From the NCBI RefSeq assembly GCF_030818895.1, contig NZ_JAUTBA010000001.1, positions 1,240,001-1,304,000 on the forward strand: 64,000 nucleotides of DNA, written 5' to 3'. This stretch comes from Sphingobacterium zeae. Lineage in GTDB: Bacteria > Bacteroidota > Bacteroidia > Sphingobacteriales > Sphingobacteriaceae. Under the pieces are notes generated by a model. The model searched no databases and was not told where the DNA came from. It saw only the letters and a list, made by a program, of their open reading frames with translations. Shown here in pieces: positions 58,602 through 64,000 of this stretch (positions are counted from its first letter, which is position 1; every line of letters starts with the position of its first letter). A program made the translations under genes and the position numbers.

Positions 58602-59298
58602 ACAAAGAATATTACTTGTCGAAGATGAAGAACACTTGTTAGAAGCTATCAAGTTGAATCTCGAAATGGAAGGTTACCGTGTCACTACGGCTACCGATGG
58701 AAAAAAAGCACTAAAAGTCTTCAAGGAGGAGCGTTTCAACTTGGTTGTCTTGGATGTGATGATTCCGGAAATTGATGGATTTCAAGTTGCTGAAACTATT
58801 CGATTGCAAAATACAGAAGTTCCTATTATGTTTTTAACTGCCAAAAATAGCAGTGAGGATCGGATTACCGGTCTTAAGAAAGGAGCAGATGACTATTTGG
58901 TGAAACCTTTCAACTTAGAAGAGTTGATTCTGCGTGTTGGAAATTTAGTTCGTCGTGGCATGAAGCCTGATGATTTGAAAGAACTAAATTCGTATCAAAT
59001 AGGAGATAAAACGATCTATTTCAATTCGTATGAACTGCATCATGCGGATGGTACGATAACCTCTTTAACGAAAAAGGAAACAATGTTGTTAAAGCTGTTG
59101 ATTGAAAGACGTAATGAGGCGGTATCAAGGGAGCAAATATTGGAGACCGTGTGGAACTATGATGTTTACCCATCTACACGGACGATCGATAATTTTATTT
59201 TGACCTTCCGGAAATATTTCGAGCCTGATCAGAAACACCCAATTTATTTTCATTCTATCCGTGGTGTTGGTTATAAGTTTACCGACAATAATGCCTAG
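58591..59298 (+). CDS. OmpR/PhoB-type response regulator
   Basis: A 235-residue regulator from ATG 58591; the TTG at 58582 is not used. The receiver domain has the phospho-acceptor Asp55 in VVLDVMIPE and Lys near 105 in LVKPF. The C-terminal half is a winged-helix DNA-binding domain of OmpR type ending SIRGVGYKF. It overlaps the kinase gene by 11 bases and is followed after 10 bases by a TPR protein and hemE, so the pair shares an operon with them. The target genes are not evident. Confidence 0.93.
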   Translation: MQSKQRILLVEDEEHLLEAIKLNLEMEGYRVTTATDGKKALKVFKEERFNLVVLDVMIPEIDGFQVAETIRLQNTEVPIMFLTAKNSSEDRITGLKKGADDYLVKPFNLEELILRVGNLVRRGMKPDDLKELNSYQIGDKTIYFNSYELHHADGTITSLTKKETMLLKLLIERRNEAVSREQILETVWNYDVYPSTRTIDNFILTFRKYFEPDQKHPIYFHSIRGVGYKFTDNNA

Positions 59299-59308
59299 GT
59301 AATAAGAG

Positions 59309-59827
59309 ATGATGACAATTAAGGCTAGAATAGCCGTTATTTTTATCGCTGCATTATTTCTGGGCTACGGAATATATCATGGCCATTATCAGACCGCTGT
59401 ATTGATAGCTGGTGGAATAGGCTATTTGATTTGGAGCCATTTCAGAGAAGGGTCTGTTTTCCTGGCAACACAGGCTTTTCACAGACAAGATTATGAGAAA
59501 GCAAAAAAATTGTTGGCTGAAATTAAGAACCCCGATGCGCTGCGGAAAGGTAGGCGTAATTTCTATGAATTTATGATGGGAAATATTGCGCTGAAAGAAG
59601 AACGTGTCGATGAAGCGGAATATCATTTCCAGTTAGCATCACGTCTGCCTTGGAAAAAAGATAATGAAAAGGGCATGGTTATGATTAATCTAGCAAACAT
59701 AGCACTTAGAAAATTTGATTACGAAAGAGCCAGAGCGTATACAGATGTGGCCAATAAATTGCATCTGACGGCTAGACAGAACAGCATTATTACAAAAATA
59801 CAAAACGAAATTTCAAAACATTTATAG
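59309..59827 (+). CDS. Small membrane protein with TPR-like repeats
   Basis: A 172-residue protein. Two N-terminal hydrophobic helices (about 8-24 and 28-42) are followed by a TPR-like helical region with repeats such as FHRQDYEKAKKLLAEI and RVDEAEYHFQLASRLP and KFDYERARAYTD. No name is assigned. It sits between the response regulator and hemE; its TAG stop shares one base with the hemE GTG start. Confidence 0.7.
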   Translation: MMTIKARIAVIFIAALFLGYGIYHGHYQTAVLIAGGIGYLIWSHFREGSVFLATQAFHRQDYEKAKKLLAEIKNPDALRKGRRNFYEFMMGNIALKEERVDEAEYHFQLASRLPWKKDNEKGMVMINLANIALRKFDYERARAYTDVANKLHLTARQNSIITKIQNEISKHL

Positions 59828-60864
59828 TGAGTACTACTTTACAAAACGACTTATTGATTAGGGCTGCATTCTCGCAGCAGACAGAGAGACCTCCTGTGTG
59901 GATGATGCGTCAAGCCGGGCGCTTTATGAAAGAATATTGGGATATCAAGAATAAATATTCCTTTCTGGAAATGTGCAAAACACCCGAAATCGCTGCTGAT
60001 GTCACTATGCTTCCAGTTGATTTATTGGGTATTGACGCTGCTATCTTATTTTCTGATATTTTAGTGACCGCCGAAGCAATGGGCGGCGATCTTTCCTTTG
60101 AACAAGTTGTAGGACCTCGTTTTTCTAATCCTATTCGTTCTGTAAAGGATGCAGAAGCTTTATCTGTTAATTGTCTGGATAGATTGCAATATGTAGCTGA
60201 TGCCATAAGGGTAATTCAGCAACGTCTTGATAGGCGTATTCCTTTGATTGGATTTGCAGGAGCACCGTTTACAATTTTAAGTTATTTGGTGGAAGGTGGA
60301 TCTTCAAAAGATTTTAAGTTAACAAAATTGATGTTGAATAATCAGCCCGAGTTGGCACATATGATTCTTCAAAAGATTGCCGATGTTACTGTTGACTATT
60401 TGAACATGCAGATCGATGCAGGCGTTAATGCGATTCAATTATTTGATAGTTGGGCTTTGGCCCTATCATGGAATGATTACCGTGATTTCTCACATTATTA
60501 TAATAAACAGATTATCTCAAGATTAAATCGTCAAGACATTCCAGTTATTTCATTTTGCAAGGGATCGTCTGTTTTTGCACCGATGATGGTCGAAGCGCAA
60601 CCTGATGTGATATCTATTGATTGGAATGCAGATTTAAAAAATATAAAACAATCCCTACCACAGGGTATCGCTGTCCAAGGAAATTTAGATCCATTTGTTT
60701 TGTATGCTGATAAGGCCGTAATTAAAAGGAAGATTACAGAACTCTTTGAACGTATGCGAGGTGAAAACGGTTTTATCTTTAACTTGGGGCATGGTATTAT
60801 GCCAGATATTCCATTTGATAATGTAAAATATGCCATTGAAGTAGTGAAAGAATTTCGCTATTGA
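59827..60864 (+). CDS. hemE: Uroporphyrinogen decarboxylase
   Basis: A 345-residue enzyme of the haem pathway, uroporphyrinogen III to coproporphyrinogen III. The start is GTG (59827). The conserved RPPVWMMRQAGRF with Arg28 and Arg32 and the FSDILV segment with the catalytic Asp near 78 are present. The protein ends with LGHGIMPDIP. It is the last gene of an operon with a two-component system and a TPR protein, an unusual arrangement. A hairpin terminator follows. Confidence 0.95.
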   Translation: MSTTLQNDLLIRAAFSQQTERPPVWMMRQAGRFMKEYWDIKNKYSFLEMCKTPEIAADVTMLPVDLLGIDAAILFSDILVTAEAMGGDLSFEQVVGPRFSNPIRSVKDAEALSVNCLDRLQYVADAIRVIQQRLDRRIPLIGFAGAPFTILSYLVEGGSSKDFKLTKLMLNNQPELAHMILQKIADVTVDYLNMQIDAGVNAIQLFDSWALALSWNDYRDFSHYYNKQIISRLNRQDIPVISFCKGSSVFAPMMVEAQPDVISIDWNADLKNIKQSLPQGIAVQGNLDPFVLYADKAVIKRKITELFERMRGENGFIFNLGHGIMPDIPFDNVKYAIEVVKEFRY

Positions 60865-60887
60865 GTATGCCCACTTAAAATATATAG

Positions 60888-60920
60888 AACGACTTGCGAA
60901 AGCGAGTCGTTTTTTTTTGC
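60888..60920 (+). terminator. Terminator after hemE
   Basis: 10-bp perfect stem 60888-60897 / 60902-60911 closed by a GAAA tetraloop, followed by a long T-run. Confidence 0.88.
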
Positions 60921-61019
60921 GCCAGGTCTGACCTCACTCAAGGATATTTTACTTTTGTATATTGGATGTAAGATTTATACAAATCATAGCTGCCAGTGAC
61001 AATTGCTCCCAACTTTTCT

Positions 61020-61027
61020 TAATTTTG
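61020..61027 (+). promoter_or_regulatory. TAnnTTTG promoter box directly before hemJ
   Basis: TAATTTTG ends five bases before the ATG at 61033, again too close for a Shine-Dalgarno. The -33 element is not evident. Confidence 0.5.
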
Positions 61028-61032
61028 TAATT

Positions 61033-61584
61033 ATGATCTATTTATATGCAAAAGCTGTTCATATAATCTTTGTAGTGTGTTGGATGGCTGGATTGTTCTA
61101 TATTGTCCGACTATTCATCTACCATACGGAAGCTAAATCTAGGCCTGCGGAAGAATATGGAATTTTGCATAGGCAGTTCACTGTAATGGAAAGTAAGTTG
61201 TGGTGGATTATAGCCACTCCAGCCATGTACCTCACTGTAATTGCAGCAATTGTTATGCTTTATATGAATCCGGGTTTGCTGAAGATGGGCTGGATGCATG
61301 TTAAGCTTACGTTCGTTTTAGGGTTGATACTTTATCATTTCTCCTGCCAGCGGATTATGTTTCAATTACAAAGTGAGTCGTCCAATTGGTCTTCAACAAA
61401 ATTGAGGCTATGGAATGAACTCGCTACAGTTTTATTATTTGCGATTGTTTTCACAGTAGTTTTAAAATCGGCCTTGAATTGGATATTTGGCGTTTTGGGA
61501 CTGTTAATTTTATCAATTGCGCTGATGATGGCTGTAAAGCTTTATAAAAAGTATCGAACCAAGAATGTTGGGCGAAAAGGTTAA
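61033..61584 (+). CDS. hemJ: Protoporphyrinogen oxidase HemJ-like membrane protein
   Basis: A 183-residue protein with four to five membrane helices, starting at ATG 61033 (MIYLYAKAVH); the TTG frame extension from 61003 crosses the promoter box and is rejected. The first helix holds His10 and the AGLFYIVRLFIYHTEA block typical of HemJ/CopD-like proteins. It oxidises protoporphyrinogen IX to protoporphyrin IX in bacteria without HemY/HemG. Its position after hemE supports the assignment. A terminator separates them, so it has its own promoter. Confidence 0.85.
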   Translation: MIYLYAKAVHIIFVVCWMAGLFYIVRLFIYHTEAKSRPAEEYGILHRQFTVMESKLWWIIATPAMYLTVIAAIVMLYMNPGLLKMGWMHVKLTFVLGLILYHFSCQRIMFQLQSESSNWSSTKLRLWNELATVLLFAIVFTVVLKSALNWIFGVLGLLILSIALMMAVKLYKKYRTKNVGRKG

Positions 61585-61648
61585 ATTCTATACTTTCTTA
61601 ATCCTTTGTAATTCTTGAGAGTCGAAAGATGATAAATAGAATAGGATT

Positions 61649-62542
61649 ATGTATAGAAAAATTTTAGTTATGCTCTTGTTGCTTATTGTAGCACTAGCAG
61701 GTTTTGCGCAAAGATACAGGCCTTTGGGTGGTACATTAAATATCTACTCTACAGATGTACCCTTTTTTCTTTATATTAATGACATTTTGTATAACAATAG
61801 AGCTTCAAGCGATGTCAAAGTATCTCATTTGAAGAATAGGCGTTATAATTTGCGTATCGTGTTTGCCGATCGGCAGCGCCGCATATTAAATGGTACCGGA
61901 ATACAACTTGTCGATAGAAATGGGCAATTTATGGACGTTGTGTTTTCTGTCAGTAACAGAAGAGGAAATAAGGGGATTATTTTAGAATCCATGCAACCTA
62001 TTGATCGTTATGGTAATAGTAGTTATCGTAACAATTTACTTTACGATAATCAGAATAGAGCTAAAGACGAACAGTATGATGAGCCTTATAGACAATTGGA
62101 AAGTCGTGACGATTCACCGACCTATAATCGGGATGGCTATGATCATGAAAGAAGCAATAATCAACAGAGGCAGCCGGAGGAATTCAAAATTTATCGTAAT
62201 GGTATAGATCGTCCTCATGGCAATGCTAAAGATGAAGGAAATGGTCAACTGGATAAAGAAGTATTCCTTAAAACAGATTCTAACCGATTGAATGACCTAT
62301 TGAATCAGAAAGAAAATGATCAGGATAAACTCGCGTTAGCTGCTCGTGAGTTACAAAACATGCAACTTCGTATTGCTGAAATTGCCGACTTAATGGAATT
62401 GTTTATACGGGATGATAATAAGCTCACCTTTGCTAAATATGCTTATCCAACTTGTTTGGACAAGCAGAATTATGAGAAAGTAGGGGATGCCTTATCATTT
62501 AGTTCAACCCGTGAAAAGCTTTTGGATTTTCTAAAGAAATAA
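61649..62542 (+). CDS. Exported DUF4476-domain protein
   Basis: A 297-residue protein. Residues 1-20 are a signal peptide (LLLLIVALAGFAQ). A small N-terminal beta domain (about 25-110) is followed by a charged, Asn/Arg/Asp-rich linker (about 110-200). The C-terminal domain (about 215-297) reads as DUF4476, with DKLALAARELQN, FAKYAYPTCLDKQNY and STREKLLDFL. The function is unknown. It stands alone before the convergent aldehyde dehydrogenase gene. Confidence 0.75.
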   Translation: MYRKILVMLLLLIVALAGFAQRYRPLGGTLNIYSTDVPFFLYINDILYNNRASSDVKVSHLKNRRYNLRIVFADRQRRILNGTGIQLVDRNGQFMDVVFSVSNRRGNKGIILESMQPIDRYGNSSYRNNLLYDNQNRAKDEQYDEPYRQLESRDDSPTYNRDGYDHERSNNQQRQPEEFKIYRNGIDRPHGNAKDEGNGQLDKEVFLKTDSNRLNDLLNQKENDQDKLALAARELQNMQLRIAEIADLMELFIRDDNKLTFAKYAYPTCLDKQNYEKVGDALSFSSTREKLLDFLKK

Positions 62543-62566
62543 AAAGGAGCAATTTGCTCCTTTTTT
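62541..62566. terminator. Bidirectional terminator between the DUF4476 and aldehyde dehydrogenase genes
   Basis: 12-bp inverted repeat 62541-62552 / 62554-62565 around the core GGAGCAA/TTGCTCC, with A5 and T6 flanks. It overlaps the ends of both convergent genes. Confidence 0.75.
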
Positions 62567-63998
62567 ATTCTCCCCCGAAACAAATATATTTTAATTCCAT
62601 ATATTCATCTAAGCCATGTTTCGATCCTTCTCGACCGACTCCTGATTGTTTTACCCCACCAAATGGTGCAGCTGCATTTGAAATAAGACCGGTATTAACA
62701 CCAACCATACCGGCTTCAAGTTGTTCAGCTACCCGGAAACAGCGATTGACATTTGTACTATAGAAATAAGAGGCGAGACCAAATTCAGTATTGTTGGCCA
62801 TCGCTATGCCATCTTCTTCTGTTTTAAAGCTGAAAAGGGCACAGATTGGGCCAAACGTCTCCTCCCTGAATATAACTGCTTCTTTTGGAATATTGGTCAG
62901 TACAGTGGGCTGGAAAAATAAGCCTTTGATTACGTTGCCTCCAGTAGCCAATTCGGCTCCATGATTTAGAGCATCTTGGACATGATGTTGTACTTTTTCT
63001 AAGCCTTTTGCATTGATTAGCGGGCCTACCTGCACATTTTTATCAAGCCCATTGCCAACCTTTAGTTTACTAACGGCCTGGGTAAGTTTCATTGAAAACT
63101 CATCGTAAACATCTTCTTGAACAAGAAATCTATTAATAGATACACATGTCTGTCCGGAATTTCTAAATTTACCGGCGAGAGCGCCTTCTACTGCAGCATC
63201 AATATCGGCATCGTTAAAAACTAGGAATGGGGCATTACCGCCAAGCTCCATTGATACTTTTTTGATGTTCGAGGCTGATTGTTCTATAAGTGTTTTTCCT
63301 ACTTCGGTAGATCCTGTGAAAGAAAGTTTTCTCACCAGACTGTTCGTGGCTAACTCCCTTCCTATCCCAGCGCTATCCCTTCCTGTAATGACATTAAACA
63401 CTCCCTTGGGAACGCCTGCCTCTTCAGCAAGTTTCGCTAATGCAATCGCTGAAAACGGTGTTTGTGAAGCTGGTTTGAGAATCACTGTACAACCAGCGGC
63501 CAACGCAGGGGCTACTTTTCGGGTCACCATCGCTATGGGGAAATTCCAGGGGGTAATTGCCGCGACTACACCTACACCTTGTTTAATTGTCATCATCCTG
63601 CTTCCTTTTTTCTGGGAAGGTATCGTTTCACCATAGGCTCTTTTTGCTTCTTCTGAGAACCACGCTACGAAAGAACTGCCATAATCCACTTCTACCTTAG
63701 ATTCGCTTAGTGGTTTCCCACTTTCCAACGTCATGATTTCTGCAAGATCGTCCTTATGCTCTTGAATAAGATTGTACCATTTACGGACGATTTCAGAACG
63801 TTCCACTACAGTTGTATTTTTCCAGCTTTTCCAAGCTTTGTCAGCAGCATCTATTGCCTTACTGCAATCTGCCACTTTCAAATCGGGTAATGAAGCGATA
63901 ACTTTTCCTGTAGCAGGATTTATTACGTCAAAAGTGTGCTTTGATGTAATAAATTTCCCATTGATATAAGCACTCTCAATTAAAAGTTTATTTTTCAT
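62565..63998 (-). CDS. gabD: NAD(P)-dependent succinate-semialdehyde dehydrogenase-like
   Basis: A 477-residue aldehyde dehydrogenase. Catalytic Glu251 (MELGG) and Cys285 (GQTC), Asn152 in PWNF and the NAD(P) lysine Lys175 with Ser178 are present. The ALDH subgroup of GabD (LESGKPLSES near residue 91, PFGGVKQSGVGREG near the C-terminus) fits best. It oxidises succinate semialdehyde to succinate; other aldehydes cannot be excluded. Its ATG is at 63998, two bases from the window end, so the promoter is not visible. Confidence 0.88.
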   Translation of the reverse strand: MKNKLLIESAYINGKFITSKHTFDVINPATGKVIASLPDLKVADCSKAIDAADKAWKSWKNTTVVERSEIVRKWYNLIQEHKDDLAEIMTLESGKPLSESKVEVDYGSSFVAWFSEEAKRAYGETIPSQKKGSRMMTIKQGVGVVAAITPWNFPIAMVTRKVAPALAAGCTVILKPASQTPFSAIALAKLAEEAGVPKGVFNVITGRDSAGIGRELATNSLVRKLSFTGSTEVGKTLIEQSASNIKKVSMELGGNAPFLVFNDADIDAAVEGALAGKFRNSGQTCVSINRFLVQEDVYDEFSMKLTQAVSKLKVGNGLDKNVQVGPLINAKGLEKVQHHVQDALNHGAELATGGNVIKGLFFQPTVLTNIPKEAVIFREETFGPICALFSFKTEEDGIAMANNTEFGLASYFYSTNVNRCFRVAEQLEAGMVGVNTGLISNAAAPFGGVKQSGVGREGSKHGLDEYMELKYICFGGE

Positions 63999-64000
63999 CG

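Overview
The window is a contiguous stretch of chromosome from a member of Bacteroidota, almost certainly a Sphingobacterium (family Sphingobacteriaceae). The evidence is a complete 16S rRNA of Sphingobacterium type, promoters of the Bacteroidota TAnnTTTG class instead of TATAAT, a large two-domain IspG, a type IX secretion sorting domain, an ATP synthase operon without the beta and epsilon genes, and a serine palmitoyltransferase gene of the kind known from sphingolipid-making Sphingobacterium. No prophage, insertion sequence, integron or CRISPR array was recognised. Most of the window is ordinary core genome.

Layout. 1-3796: a tight five-gene operon that reads as sphingolipid (ceramide) synthesis: serine palmitoyltransferase (3' part only), a GNAT-like acyltransferase (candidate ceramide synthase), an NAD-dependent reductase (candidate ceramide reductase), a CDP-alcohol phosphatidyltransferase with an atypical motif, and a GtrA-type membrane protein. 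3797-4938: gene-free, with a long hairpin, an 11-bp tandem repeat, a GC-rich block and two tandem rRNA promoters. 4939-10160: an rrn operon (16S, tRNA-Ile, tRNA-Ala, 23S, 5S, terminator). 10645-31636: housekeeping genes, including a YhcC-type radical SAM protein, a MazG-like hydrolase, a pseudouridine synthase with a disordered repeat tail, a lytic transglycosylase, FtsK with LolA, TyrRS, an amino acid permease, RlmF, Kup, a tiny T9SS-sorted protein, IspG, a LiaF-like protein and MlaE-MlaF. 31744-37341: a methyltransferase, a large conserved protein of unknown function, PurU and ParE.

37509-42742 is the part most likely to hold something undescribed. Two convergent transcription units encode an SPFH-GYF protein and a double zinc-ribbon membrane protein on one side. 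On the other are a membrane-anchored Ppx/GppA-like (ASKHA) protein, a two-TM coiled-coil protein and a soluble coiled-coil protein. The first pair resembles YdjI/YdjG, which work with PspA in Bacillus, so the set may be a membrane-stress module. This is inference.

42979-64000: a cupin, a PIF1-like helicase with a C-terminal HTH, the atp operon (Z, a novel small membrane protein, B, E, F, H, A, G), FabH, ClpS, an outer-membrane beta-barrel receptor, a DUF1080 protein, a YjjG-like phosphatase, a histidine kinase/response regulator pair in one operon with a TPR protein and HemE, then HemJ, a DUF4476 protein and a succinate-semialdehyde dehydrogenase. A recurring regulatory feature is a TAnnTTTG promoter box only 3-8 nt before the start codon of several genes (clpS, the kinase, hemJ, the YjjG-like gene, ispG, the YhcC-like gene), which predicts leaderless mRNAs. 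Convergent genes are separated by long, often perfect, bidirectional hairpin terminators.
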